Shown here piece by piece: positions 17,491-26,157 of a DNA stretch of 48,355 bases; position 1 is the first letter of the stretch; every line of letters starts with the position of its first letter. The notes under the pieces are model-generated. The model did no database searches. It had not been told where the DNA came from and saw only the letters and a program-made list of their open reading frames with translations. A program made the translations under genes and the position numbers. The DNA is from Tidjanibacter sp. (lineage in GTDB: Bacteria; Bacteroidota; Bacteroidia; Bacteroidales; Rikenellaceae): contig JAGBGK010000012.1 in assembly GCA_017936005.1 (NCBI GenBank), forward strand, positions 1-48,355, written 5' to 3'.

Positions 17491-18747
17491 CTAGAAGCCT
17501 TTCACCACCTCCTCATCACACACAAAACCCTTCTCGGCATCGTTGAACGAGAGTCGCACACTGCCCTCTTCAATGGTCATATCCTTGTAGGAAGGCGAGC
17601 GGAAATCCACGGGCAAGCCATAGTGTTCACCCAAAGCTGCTGCGGCCAGCCTCTCACCCACCACCTGTTTATTGCGTGGGTGAATATCGCCCGTACGCTC
17701 GTTCTGGTCAATGGTGGCGATAATCTCCACGTGATCCATTGCAGCGGCTACTTTTGCCTGCTTCTCACGCAGCAACGCACCCGACACACCATCATAGGTG
17801 TGAGGAGCAATCTGCACCACATATACAGGCATATCGGGATTACGAAACTTTGCCCTCCACGACTCCACAAAGCGAGTGAGCAACTTGTCATAATGCTTAA
17901 CCGTGGTGGCCACATTGTGACATCCCTGATACCAAATCACACCCGCAATCGAAGTATTAATAATGGGATTAATATTGGCATTGTACTGTGCAGCAGCAAA
18001 ATAGCGTTCCTTACCCTTCCATTTCTTGGCGTTCTTCACAAGGCTCTCATTCAATCCTGCAAGGAACATCTTATTGTCGACAATCTCTTCCTCCGGCATC
18101 CACGACTCTATGGAGGTACCGCCATAAGATGCGTTAATCAGGCCTACGGGCACTCCCAACTCCTTCTGCAACACGTCACCAAAGACGTAGCCCACAGCCG
18201 AGAAATTAGCCAAATGAGAGGATGCCGAAGTGGTCCAAGATGCACCGTATATGTCATCCATAGCCACACGCGACGAGTTACGGCCCGTGTGGAAGAGGCG
18301 CACTTTGGGGTTGGGTTTCTTCAATGCCTTCACCACATCGATGGTCTTTTCCACGATGAACTGCATATTACTCTGGCCCGAGCAAACCCACACCTCGCCA
18401 ATCATAATGTCGGAGAACGACAGCTTCTCGCCGTCACTGCTAATCTCCACTTTTTGTTTCTCCGCTGCCTCACCCGTAGGTACGTCTGCGAGCCATTGGC
18501 CATAGAGGTCAGCCACAACAACCACCTCTTCGCCCCACGAGGGAGTAATCTTCACCTGCGCATTAGGATTGGCATAGCCCCAAAAATGTGATGTCGAGTT
18601 GCGTTGAAGCACCATCTTATCGCCAATGATTGTCGGAACGCTCAAACTTTGAGCAAATGCCGAACCCAGGGTGGCAGCCAACAACAAACAAAGCATCACT
18701 ACACGATGCAGATATTTGCCCACAGGAGTTGTTTGTTTGGTCTTCAT
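17491..18747 (-). CDS. sialate O-acetylesterase (SIAE-like), N-terminal part ending at TAG
   Basis: About 418 residues from the ATG at 18747, which begins a signal peptide ending LGSAFAQ (an ATG at 18798 would add 17 residues in front of it). The family removes O-acetyl groups, classically from sialic acids, in the periplasm or outside. An N-terminal strand domain (VPTIIGDKMVLQRN, PSWGEE, GQWLADVP) is followed by the SGNH core: GEVWVCSGQSNMQF with the nucleophilic Ser, INASYGGTSIESWMP, GVIWYQGCHN, and GDIHPRNKQVVGERLA with the Asp-His pair. So the whole catalytic triad precedes the stop codon, and the truncated protein could retain activity if it folds. It is the first gene of block B, with a LacI-type operator about 100 bases upstream. 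Confidence 0.85.
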   Translation of the reverse strand: MKTKQTTPVGKYLHRVVMLCLLLAATLGSAFAQSLSVPTIIGDKMVLQRNSTSHFWGYANPNAQVKITPSWGEEVVVVADLYGQWLADVPTGEAAEKQKVEISSDGEKLSFSDIMIGEVWVCSGQSNMQFIVEKTIDVVKALKKPNPKVRLFHTGRNSSRVAMDDIYGASWTTSASSHLANFSAVGYVFGDVLQKELGVPVGLINASYGGTSIESWMPEEEIVDNKMFLAGLNESLVKNAKKWKGKERYFAAAQYNANINPIINTSIAGVIWYQGCHNVATTVKHYDKLLTRFVESWRAKFRNPDMPVYVVQIAPHTYDGVSGALLREKQAKVAAAMDHVEIIATIDQNERTGDIHPRNKQVVGERLAAAALGEHYGLPVDFRSPSYKDMTIEEGSVRLSFNDAEKGFVCDEEVVKGF

Positions 18748-18847
18748 AACATAATCTTCTCGTTTAGGCCCCGAAAATAAGGTTGTCAAAGTAGCCATAA
18801 TGTTTAGGAATTTAGCAACTCATTAGACTAATAGTATAATTATTATT

Positions 18848-18864
18848 GATTAAATCGTTTTAAT
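18848..18864. promoter_or_regulatory. LacI-type operator, copy 1
   Basis: The 17-base sequence GATTAAATCGTTTTAAT is a near-palindrome around a central CG, as in LacI/GalR operators. The identical 17 bases occur at 20181-20197 upstream of the alpha/beta hydrolase. It lies about 100 bases before the acetylesterase start, close to a weak -7-like box. No LacI-family gene is in the window. Confidence 0.6.
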
Positions 18865-19054
18865 AGTCATCTAAAACAAAAAGATACACCACACACGACT
18901 CTTAGTGTCTGAAGAGGTGTTATCTCCGAATATTTCTTACACTTTGGGGTATAATAACCACCCCTAATGAGGATACAAAAGTATAAAATAGAGGAATGTT
19001 AAAAGGTTGTTCGCAATAGAGTTTTCAACAACTTATCAACATTTTTTCAAAACT

Positions 19055-19093
19055 ACTAAGAGTAGAAGAACTAAATACTCTCCTACTCTTAGT
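19055..19093 (-). terminator. probable terminator after alpha/beta hydrolase
   Basis: A perfect 11-bp stem (ACTAAGAGTAG / CTACTCTTAGT) with a 17-base loop, followed on the minus strand by AGTTTTGAAAAAA. It lies 60 bases after the hydrolase stop. The T-run is interrupted, so efficiency is uncertain. Confidence 0.55.
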
Positions 19094-19153
19094 TCAAACA
19101 AAGGGTTTTACACACTCGATTTCCCCTAGTTATCACCCGAAAAATCTCAAACC

Positions 19154-20137
19154 CTATTTCAACTTCTCGGCGAAAAAGTCAGCCGTCAACATCAATAGTT
19201 CGTGGCCAACATCACTCCTCTGACCGTGCATATTATGATCATAGTAGGGATAGATACGAAGATCTACCTCGCCACCCTTTGCACGCAACGCCTCGGCAAA
19301 CTCAACACTCTGGGTGTAGTCCACAAGACAGTCGCCCGTTCCGTGGAAAAGCATCACTGCAGGAATTTTCTTCTTGGGAATCATATAGACCGGCGAGTAG
19401 GCCTCCAAGACATCTTTGTCAAGATTGTGGAAATAGCGAGTGCGTTTTCTGTCGTTGGTATTAACCACACCATCGTTGCTTGTAAGGAAGTTATAGGGAC
19501 CTGCATAACCAACCATAGCTTTTGTTCCCTTGATGGTCATTGCCGAAGCAGCCGAGAGGTGAGCACCTGCCGACTGGCCACAGAAACCAAAACTCTTTGG
19601 GTCGATATTCAACTCCTTGGCGTGTTTCTGTACCCACTTAACTGCATCTGCAATATCCTCCATCGACAGTTCGATTTTAGCACCCGGCTGATGCGAAAGG
19701 GTGTAGGCGATACGCACACCTGCGATACCCTTCTGTACGGCCATAAATTGAGACGAAACACGGAATGCATTATTGTTGCCCTTGGTCCAACCACCACCGT
19801 GAATCCACACCACAAAAGGTGCAGGAGTGTCGCTAACAGCCCTATCGACAATGAGTTTGAGTTCATATTCAGGATAGGTCTTATATACATACTCCTCGCT
19901 CACACACGACTTATAGTGCTTACTTGACGCGATGGGCCTATGCTCATAAACGGTGAGCAAATCGGGCACCTCGTCGAGGTTAATAAATTTGTAGCGATCG
20001 TGATTTCGGAGCCTATAAGTGCCATCCTCATTGGGCAGAAGTTCCATAGAATAGCGGTTCGAAATCTTCTTGTTCTGTGCACCTGCTGGCAACACCATCA
20101 CCATAGCGAGTGCAATCAATAGAGCAACTTTCTTCAT
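19154..20137 (-). CDS. secreted alpha/beta-hydrolase (acetylesterase-like)
   Basis: 327 residues with a signal peptide ending LPAGAQ (about residue 21). The oxyanion motif HGGG (113-116, WIHGGGWTKGN), the nucleophile elbow GQSAG with Ser189, the acid region FHGTGDCLVDY and the C-terminal DHNMHG histidine give a complete BD-FAE/acetyl-esterase-like catalytic set. Likely removes ester groups (acetyl or similar) from glycans in the periplasm. It is a single-gene unit: a strong promoter (20206-20237) with an operator at the start site precedes it and a hairpin follows. Sharing that operator with the acetylesterase operon suggests both respond to the same sugar. The specific ester is unknown. Confidence 0.88.
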   Translation of the reverse strand: MKKVALLIALAMVMVLPAGAQNKKISNRYSMELLPNEDGTYRLRNHDRYKFINLDEVPDLLTVYEHRPIASSKHYKSCVSEEYVYKTYPEYELKLIVDRAVSDTPAPFVVWIHGGGWTKGNNNAFRVSSQFMAVQKGIAGVRIAYTLSHQPGAKIELSMEDIADAVKWVQKHAKELNIDPKSFGFCGQSAGAHLSAASAMTIKGTKAMVGYAGPYNFLTSNDGVVNTNDRKRTRYFHNLDKDVLEAYSPVYMIPKKKIPAVMLFHGTGDCLVDYTQSVEFAEALRAKGGEVDLRIYPYYDHNMHGQRSDVGHELLMLTADFFAEKLK

Positions 20138-20180
20138 AGGTGTATTATTAATAGGTATAGTAGATATAGCTTAACTCTTC

Positions 20181-20197
20181 GATTAAATCGTTTTAAT
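20181..20197. promoter_or_regulatory. LacI-type operator, copy 2
   Basis: The same 17 bases as at 18848-18864 (GATTAAATCGTTTTAAT). Here it begins 8 bases past a perfect -7 box and so covers the expected transcription start, the classic place for a repressor of LacI type. Confidence 0.65.
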
Positions 20198-20205
20198 ATC
20201 CAGTG

Positions 20206-20237
20206 CAAAAGTAAACCTTATTTTCGATAAATGCAAA
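20206..20237 (-). promoter_or_regulatory. promoter of the alpha/beta hydrolase
   Basis: On the minus strand TTTG (20234-20237), 20 bases, then TACTTTTG (20206-20213), an exact match to the Bacteroides TTTG-N20-TAnnTTTG pattern. Expected start near 20199, with a leader of about 60 bases. Confidence 0.75.
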
Positions 20238-20278
20238 CAACGTGTTTATATTTTTGTTCTATGAGGACAGAAAAGAAG

Positions 20279-21319
20279 CTACATAGATATGACCACGGCC
20301 GTGGGCACACGCCTCTGCGCACCATCGGAGGGACTATTGAGAGCCTTGCCATCCTTGCCAATCATCACCGACGAACCGCCGCCATCCAGGTTCACAGCCC
20401 AAGTAACACCAAGCCCTTTAAGCATATCGGCAGCCTCTGGAAGCTTATAGCCCCAACTGCCGTTGGACTTACGACCATCGCACACAAAGAGGACAATCTT
20501 ACCATCATCGGTGTAGCCCACAATGGTACGGGGGTTATAGTTGAGTGCACCCGTACCGCCACTGTGGAGCACCTCTTTCCAATAGTTACTCTCGGCCACA
20601 TTCTTGCCTTCCTTCAATATCATCGGGCCACCACCTATGGCCTCCTGAGGGGTCCATAGCTTACCGCCAGACGATTGGGGAGGGATTTGCGCAAACACAC
20701 CCACCTTCTCATTGTTACCCTTTGGAGTGGTAAACGAATAGGGTGCATTGTTGGCATCGGGGCAGTTATATACCCACGTTGCTTCAAGCGAGCCATCGGC
20801 GTGTACACCAAAGGCTGCACGCACGGGACAGGCCGTGTAGGTTTTACCCTCATAGGTGGGCCACACATACTGTGCAGCAATGCTCTTCACCTCACCGCCC
20901 GAAATGAGCAACGAAAGCGATTCGCCATCCCAGAAGTAGCCACCATTAGTGGCAAGAATGGGGGTGCCGTCCGTAAAGGAGGCAAATATATCGGAGGGTG
21001 TAGCATCGTTTTCAACGTACACCGCATTAAATTTCAACTTAGGGTTGACCTTGCGGTCAATGATTGCAAAGTAGCCAGAGCAGTAGTCGTCGGTACCATC
21101 TTCGTAGAAATTCTTGAAATAGTAGAGCGACACGCCTTCCGGATAACCCTCTTGGGCCACAAGTTCGTTGCGCCCTGTGGGTTGTAACACTTCCGGCTCC
21201 TCAACATCGGGAGTGGGCGCAGGAGGGGTTGGTATTGGGGTGTTGTTGGGCTCACCGCAAGCCACTGCAATGGTCATACAGAGCGTGATGGTTGCCACCA
21301 TTGCAAAGATGCGCTTCAT
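20279..21319 (-). CDS. phosphodiester glycosidase (NAGPA domain) lipoprotein
   Basis: 346 residues from the ATG at 21319 (MKRIFAMVATITLCMTIAVAC, lipobox Cys21); a longer frame upstream lacks a signal sequence and runs through repeat DNA. After a Pro-rich linker the NAGPA domain shows LATNGGYFW (about 123-130), AIGGGPMI (228-233), RTIVGYTDDGK and the hallmark NLDGGGSS (310-317). The human family member is the uncovering enzyme that removes GlcNAc from GlcNAc-1-phosphodiesters on mannose; bacterial members act on phosphodiester-linked glycans. Being a lipoprotein it should work on the surface or in the periplasm. It follows the BACON lipoprotein after a terminator and a repeat-rich 325-base gap; no promoter is recognised there. 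The target bond is inferred from the family. Confidence 0.88.
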   Translation of the reverse strand: MKRIFAMVATITLCMTIAVACGEPNNTPIPTPPAPTPDVEEPEVLQPTGRNELVAQEGYPEGVSLYYFKNFYEDGTDDYCSGYFAIIDRKVNPKLKFNAVYVENDATPSDIFASFTDGTPILATNGGYFWDGESLSLLISGGEVKSIAAQYVWPTYEGKTYTACPVRAAFGVHADGSLEATWVYNCPDANNAPYSFTTPKGNNEKVGVFAQIPPQSSGGKLWTPQEAIGGGPMILKEGKNVAESNYWKEVLHSGGTGALNYNPRTIVGYTDDGKIVLFVCDGRKSNGSWGYKLPEAADMLKGLGVTWAVNLDGGGSSVMIGKDGKALNSPSDGAQRRVPTAVVISM

Positions 21320-21557
21320 ACGAATTGAGAATTGAAAATTGAAAATTGAAAATTGAGAAAGTTGCGAGTAAGCGAGAGCAGAGGGTGCTTGCTGGCATCC
21401 AAAGGCTCGAAGAGGTGCAGACCTAACATCTACACAAAACAGGCAACGCCTGTGCCGAGCGAGAGCAACTAAAAGCCACCAAAGGTGGGTTAATTGAGGC
21501 AAATGCGAGTAAGCGAAACGCTGTTACCTTCCACGAGATTTGCTCACCCTTTTGAAA
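21320..21557 (-). repeat. intergenic repeat-rich segment with short hairpins
   Basis: Contains about three tandem AATTGAAA-type units (21323-21356), two copies of GCGAGTAAGCGA (near 21364 and 21503), and hairpins ACAGGC-AAC-GCCTGT (21439-21453) and CCACC-AAA-GGTGG (21476-21488). No ORF or promoter is supported. It resembles dispersed intergenic repeats or a decayed small mobile element; copy number elsewhere cannot be judged here. Confidence 0.5.
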
Positions 21558-21588
21558 AGGGGCAGAACAGCACACCTGCCCTGCCCCT
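21558..21588 (-). terminator. probable terminator after BACON lipoprotein
   Basis: An 8-bp stem AGGGGCAG / CTGCCCCT with a 15-base loop, followed on the minus strand by TTTCAAAAGG (with the last stem T, TTTT). It lies about 57 bases after the stop at 21645. Confidence 0.6.
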
Positions 21589-21644
21589 CCAAAAAGAATG
21601 TGCGTGTATGTGTGAGCAGAGATCACTCCCCGCCCCAACTCTTT

Positions 21645-23255
21645 TTACAATGCGATGAAGAAGCTCTCCAATGCGGTTGTCGAGTTGCAAATGTAGTATA
21701 CATTAAGACCACCCTCAACAGCCTCCAAACATACATCCGAAGTAGTCAACGGACCCTCGGTAGTGTAGTAGGAAGTAGTAGCGGGAACACCTATCAAATC
21801 AAAGCTGGTTGCTGTTTGGGTGAAAATCTGAATCTTTGCCAAACCGCCCCAGTGGGGGAAACCTGCCGATGCGATAAATGCTACATAAGGAACTTTGTTT
21901 ACATAAATGAGGTCGGTTGCATTCGAAATGCCATCCCAACCGAAGATGTCGGCAGTAAGTTTGGTTGCATTTGCACCAACCACGCTGTAAACACCATTGT
22001 CAGGATAGGTTGCCAACATAATTGCGCCTTCTGCAACAGTAGTGCCAAGAAGTGCGAACGAGTTCAGGTTATTGGGGGCGCCAGACCAATAGTTAGGAGC
22101 ACTAAAGTTGTCTTTCATTCCGTCGAAACCGGTGATAGTAAATGGCTGGAATGCACCGGGTTTGCCATCCACAAAGTCCCAACCGTTAACCTCCGAAGTA
22201 CCACCGCCACCAGGCATCTCCGAAGGAACAAGGATTGCTGCCTTCTTGGTGATATCACCACGAACAGCCATACCACAACCATTGTGGCGAGTCTGCCAGT
22301 CGGCGGTCAAAGCCTTAACAGCTGTAGTGCTACCGGGTTTGAGGTACCAAACTTCAAAAAGGAACTCACCAGTCCAAACATTATTGTGAACACGAGTAGT
22401 CATAACAAGGTTGCCTGCGTCATCGTTAGCAACATAGTAGGGCACAAAACCACCGGTTGCAAGGTCACCCACAACAGCACCGGTCTTCTTGTCTACAAGT
22501 TTGGGCATCGAGCCATCACCAGGGCAAACAACAAGTTTACCATCGAAGAGAGCAATCGAAACAACACCTGCAGTTTGGGTTCCATCAGTAATAGTTACGT
22601 TACCAATCTGAGGAATAACGGTAGTGGAGTTAACAGAGAATACAGTCGAAATATTGGACTCCTGTTTCAGGATAACCTCCCTTGCATCAAAACCATCTGC
22701 GCTAACAGTCAAAGTAGCTACACGCTCTGCACCGGTGCGGTTTTTAGCAACTTTGATAACGTGTTTGGTGGTGGTCAAAGCACGAGTGCCCTCAACTACT
22801 GCCCAATCAGCATCGGAAGTAACTGTGCACTCGATGTTGTGGTTAACAGGAAGCTCAACCTCACCACCATCGTGGCCGATAGTCAGCACCTCCAACTCGC
22901 CAACGTTTACCTCGTCCAACTGCGACTGAGCAACAGCAATCTGAACGGGAACAGCGTTGCCGGCAGCGATGGTAACGGTAGCTGTCAAGTTGTCATAGGA
23001 AGTGTTCTCAAGAACACCAATGGTCAGCTCAATGGCCTCACCAGCAACACCCGATGCGGGCTCAACGGTCACCCAACTCTGGTCGGCAGTTGCGGTCCAA
23101 GCAGCATCCGTAGAGAATACCACGGTTTTCTCACCACCCTTCACGCCATAGGTCAACTCTGCATCCTCGGCGTTAGCAAGCGAAAGAACATTCTGAGGCT
23201 CCTTACAAGCAAATGCCAAAGCCACGATTGCTACAATAGCAAAAAACTTTTTCAT
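21645..23255 (-). CDS. BACON-domain lipoprotein with C-terminal propeller-like region
   Basis: 536 residues, lipoprotein signal MKKFFAIVAIVALAFAC (Cys17). Two BACON-type Ig-like domains follow, about 30-112 (AAWTATADQSWVTVEPASG) and 113-200 (DADWAVVEGT...REVILKQ). The remainder (about 225-536) has strand-rich blades such as LFDGKLVVCPGDGSMPKLVD and ANDDAGNLVMTTRV. This part resembles the C-terminal half of the DUF5018 lipoprotein at 32612-34363 (GGHVVVCPGNGDAPILL, KNDDAGNLLI). BACON domains usually act in mucin or glycan attachment of surface proteins. It forms its own unit with a perfect promoter (23387-23418) and a terminator. Probable surface glycan-binding protein; no catalytic motif seen. 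Confidence 0.82.
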   Translation of the reverse strand: MKKFFAIVAIVALAFACKEPQNVLSLANAEDAELTYGVKGGEKTVVFSTDAAWTATADQSWVTVEPASGVAGEAIELTIGVLENTSYDNLTATVTIAAGNAVPVQIAVAQSQLDEVNVGELEVLTIGHDGGEVELPVNHNIECTVTSDADWAVVEGTRALTTTKHVIKVAKNRTGAERVATLTVSADGFDAREVILKQESNISTVFSVNSTTVIPQIGNVTITDGTQTAGVVSIALFDGKLVVCPGDGSMPKLVDKKTGAVVGDLATGGFVPYYVANDDAGNLVMTTRVHNNVWTGEFLFEVWYLKPGSTTAVKALTADWQTRHNGCGMAVRGDITKKAAILVPSEMPGGGGTSEVNGWDFVDGKPGAFQPFTITGFDGMKDNFSAPNYWSGAPNNLNSFALLGTTVAEGAIMLATYPDNGVYSVVGANATKLTADIFGWDGISNATDLIYVNKVPYVAFIASAGFPHWGGLAKIQIFTQTATSFDLIGVPATTSYYTTEGPLTTSDVCLEAVEGGLNVYYICNSTTALESFFIAL

Positions 23256-23386
23256 ACTTTTTGAAGAATTTTAGGTTAATTAATAAGTTTGTTTGTTTAG
23301 AATTTTACATTTCATTTTGTGGTTGTAAATCCCAATTCCAACGCCTATCGGCCCAAATTAGCCCATTAAAGCCATTAGAATCATCC

Positions 23387-23418
23387 CAAAAATAAATTTT
23401 ACAAATTACACAAACAAA
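23387..23418 (-). promoter_or_regulatory. promoter of the BACON lipoprotein
   Basis: TTTG (23415-23418), 20 bases, TATTTTTG (23387-23394) on the minus strand. Expected start near 23380, giving a leader of about 125 bases. Confidence 0.75.
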
Positions 23419-23623
23419 CTTTTTTACTCAAAAAGCATTTATTTATTATTTAATTTTACAAAACAACAAAAACACTCCTATATATCAATACTTTAACCAC
23501 ATACACACTGCACACACTTTTATTAATCATTTTATTTTATACCATATAATTAGGCGGCTGTTTAATAAAATAGATTAAGAAATAACAACACACAGAGAAA
23601 GTGCAGACGTTTAATAAAAAAGA
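23419..23623. other. AT-rich intergenic spacer
   Basis: Very AT-rich spacer between the block A terminator and the BACON promoter. GTTTAATAAAA occurs twice (near 23561 and 23609). No ORF, RNA or other structure is supported. Confidence 0.5.
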
Positions 23624-23659
23624 AAAGGGATAATTGAGTTTTCGCCCAATTATCCCTTT
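23624..23659 (-). terminator. Rho-independent terminator ending block A
   Basis: A perfect 13-bp stem (AAAGGGATAATTG / CAATTATCCCTTT) with a 10-base loop; on the minus strand it runs into TCTTTTTTATT. It lies 26 bases after the GH20 stop. Confidence 0.85.
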
Positions 23660-23685
23660 CGATGGTCGGTGGTCAATCGTCTACG

Positions 23686-26013
23686 TTATTGCAGTTGCAA
23701 TTCATCCACAAAGAGGAAACCTCGGCCACCCGCAGCGTAGGAGTGCCACGATGGGATCTTCTTCTCGCTCTGCACCGTAATCCTCACCCAGCGGCCTGCG
23801 GTAGGCTCAAAATCGTAGGAGTGAGCATAGACTCCGTGGTCCTGCTCTTTGGTCATCGCAGGAATAGACTTCTCAAAAGCAGTGGTCCACACCTGGCCAT
23901 CAGCACTCACCTCCACCTGCACACCCCTGGCATCAAGGCAGCCATCGTCCTTATTAACGCACACATTGAAAGCAAGGTTACTCACATTCTGCTCCTCACC
24001 CAAATCGATGGTCGCCACGCAATCGGCACCGTGAAATCCCAGCCAGCGGCCCGTGCGGTAGTTCCTATTACCCACAAGACCATCGGTGAGAACCTTTGCA
24101 CCCTCATAGGTATAGCGGGGTGCGGGATTGTAGGTCAGCACAGTGGGGCAAAGTGTTGTTTTGCTAAACTCCACATCGTAGCCCATCTCCTCGCCACACA
24201 CGCCATCCCTCACAGCAACAGCACGCAGGCTAGTACTCTTGTTCACCTTCACGGGGCCTTCATAGAGTTTAGACCTTTGGGTCGGCTTACGACCATTGGT
24301 AGTGTAGCGCACCTCGGCATTATCCATTGTCGAAAAGCTAACCTCAAAAGCCTTCTCACCCTCCACGGGTACAGCATCAACCTTAACGTCCAAGATATAT
24401 GGTGCGTAGTTATAGTCCAACTGCTCATAGAGTTCGATCATCGATTGGAGTCGCTCCAAGAAAGTAGCGTAGTCCTTCTGCTCGGGGCTTGCCCACTGCA
24501 CCTCACACAAGGCAGCCACACGTGGCAAAATCATATGCTCCACGTGGTCGGAGGTTTTGATATACTCCCTCCACACGTTGGCCTGTACGCCCAAAATGTA
24601 CTCCCTATATTCCTCAGGTACGTTACCCACCGGATTGTAGGCATAGACATTCTCAATGGGGTTATAGCCGCCAATAGCAAAAGGCTCACGGGTAATCTCA
24701 CGAGTCTGGTAGTAGTCGAAGTAGAGTGGATTGTTGGGGGTCATAATCGAGCGCACCCTCTTCTTGGCAGCCTTGATACCACCTGCCTCGCCACGCCACG
24801 ACATCACAACCATATTTTCACCCAAGTTCTCTCCATCGAGAATCTCGTCCCAGCCGATAACAGTCTTACCCTTCTCGCCCAAGAAGTCGGCCATCTCCCT
24901 CATAAACCAGCCTTGCAGGGCCTCCTCTGGTGATTTAGCCTTGGTCTTACGCAAGCCCAAAGCATCGATGCGAGCTTGACATTTGGGGCAATCGTGCCAC
25001 TTAACCTTGGGGCACTCATCGCCACCAATGTGTACATACTCGTAGGGGAACAGCTCCACCACCTCTTCCAGCACATCCTTGGCAAACTGAACGGTGGCAT
25101 CGTTACCCACACACAGCAAGTCGTTCGATACACCCCAAATGGTCCACACGTCGTAGGGGCCACCCGTACATCCCAACTCCGGATAGGCAGCCAACGCAGC
25201 AACCATATGGCCAGGCATATCAATCTCGGGGATGATATTGATGTGTCGCTCGGCAGCGTAGGCCACAACCTCACGAATCTGGTCCTGGGTGTAGAAACAA
25301 CCCTCGCCATAGGGCACGCCATCCCACACACCGGAGTTGCGACCAATAACCGTCTCCTTGCGAGTGGTAGCAATGGTGGTGAGTTTGGGATATTTCTTAA
25401 TCTCAATACGCCAGCCCTGGTCATCGGTAAGGTGCCAATGGAAGGTGTTCATATTGTGCAGGGCCATAATGTCGATATATTTCTTAATGAACTCCACACC
25501 GTCGAAGTGGCGCGACACATCGAGGTGCAAGCCACGGTAGCCAAATTGGGGATAGTCCTCCACCTTTACAGCAGGCATCTCTACCTTCTCAAACTCGCCC
25601 ACAGGCAGAGCCTTACGCAAGGCCTGAATACCATAGAAGAGGCCGTCGGCAGTTGCACCGACAATCTTAATTCCCTTGTTGCATACGCACAAGTGATAGC
25701 CCTCGGGGTTAGCAATGGTACTATCGATGGAGAGCACAATGCTACCCTCGGTGCCCACCTTTGGCTCACCCAACTCAATGCCCGTGGAGAGTGCCACATA
25801 CTCTGCCAAAAACTCTGCATCGAGCAAGGCCACGCCCTCGCCATAGGCAATAGCAGCCTCTTTGGTCAACGCAAATCCATCTGCATCGGCCACATAGGTC
25901 AAACTCTTGGGCTGAGGAATGATGTTATCAAAGTTAGCCACACCAACCTTTGCTGCCCCACACGAGCAACTACACAGCGCCACAAGCGCCAAAATAGGAA
26001 GTAGTTTTTTCAT
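23686..26013 (-). CDS. GH20 beta-N-acetylhexosaminidase lipoprotein
   Basis: 775 residues, lipoprotein signal with a Cys-rich end (MKKLLPILALVALCSC). It releases terminal beta-GlcNAc or GalNAc. An N-terminal GH20b-like domain (about 30-150) precedes the barrel, which starts GYRGLHLDVSRHF (158-170) and contains MNTFHWHLTDDQGWR (188-202), EIDMPGHM (263-270) and the catalytic Asp-Glu pair in HIGGDECPK (D332, E333). After the barrel come a chitobiase C-terminal/FN3-like segment (VRYTTNGRKPTQRSKLYEG) and a discoidin (F5/8 type C, CBM32-like) domain from about 650 to the end. It is the last gene of block A, 144 bases after the NagB fusion and followed by a strong terminator. Complete with no missing residues. 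Confidence 0.96.
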   Translation of the reverse strand: MKKLLPILALVALCSCSCGAAKVGVANFDNIIPQPKSLTYVADADGFALTKEAAIAYGEGVALLDAEFLAEYVALSTGIELGEPKVGTEGSIVLSIDSTIANPEGYHLCVCNKGIKIVGATADGLFYGIQALRKALPVGEFEKVEMPAVKVEDYPQFGYRGLHLDVSRHFDGVEFIKKYIDIMALHNMNTFHWHLTDDQGWRIEIKKYPKLTTIATTRKETVIGRNSGVWDGVPYGEGCFYTQDQIREVVAYAAERHINIIPEIDMPGHMVAALAAYPELGCTGGPYDVWTIWGVSNDLLCVGNDATVQFAKDVLEEVVELFPYEYVHIGGDECPKVKWHDCPKCQARIDALGLRKTKAKSPEEALQGWFMREMADFLGEKGKTVIGWDEILDGENLGENMVVMSWRGEAGGIKAAKKRVRSIMTPNNPLYFDYYQTREITREPFAIGGYNPIENVYAYNPVGNVPEEYREYILGVQANVWREYIKTSDHVEHMILPRVAALCEVQWASPEQKDYATFLERLQSMIELYEQLDYNYAPYILDVKVDAVPVEGEKAFEVSFSTMDNAEVRYTTNGRKPTQRSKLYEGPVKVNKSTSLRAVAVRDGVCGEEMGYDVEFSKTTLCPTVLTYNPAPRYTYEGAKVLTDGLVGNRNYRTGRWLGFHGADCVATIDLGEEQNVSNLAFNVCVNKDDGCLDARGVQVEVSADGQVWTTAFEKSIPAMTKEQDHGVYAHSYDFEPTAGRWVRITVQSEKKIPSWHSYAAGGRGFLFVDELQLQ

Positions 26014-26053
26014 AATTATTGTTTTTTCTTGTTTTTTAGGTCTTAAAGGAAAT

Positions 26054-26095
26054 TAGGGAGTTCTGGATTTGTTTTAGAATTCCCATAACTCCCTA
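26054..26095 (-). promoter_or_regulatory. weak hairpin between NagB fusion and GH20
   Basis: A 9-bp inverted repeat TAGGGAGTT / AACTCCCTA with a 24-base loop. It may be a partial terminator or an RNA-stability element inside block A. Confidence 0.3.
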
Positions 26096-26157
26096 TTTCT
26101 AATTGAGTATTTCGAAGTCGAGCGTAACGCCGAAATCACCCTGCAAAACACATTTTG

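Larger units (their letters stand above)
18748..19153 (-). other. 406-base intergenic region before block B
   Basis: Holds, from right to left: a hairpin after the alpha/beta hydrolase (19055-19093), a -7-like box reading TACTTTTG on the minus strand at 18976-18983 without a matching -33, a weaker TATCTTTTTG at 18877-18886, and the LacI-type operator at 18848-18864. AT-rich, with no convincing ORF. Confidence 0.6.

Noticed and set aside
18976-18983. TACTTTTG box as the main block B promoter
   Set aside because: No -33 box at 20 bases and it would give a leader of over 200 bases with the operator far downstream; kept only as a note in the intergenic entry.
23256-23685. Possible small gene or RNA in the AT-rich 430-base gap
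   Set aside because: Only a promoter, a terminator and AT-rich spacer are supported; no ORF with a sensible start and no conserved-looking RNA structure.
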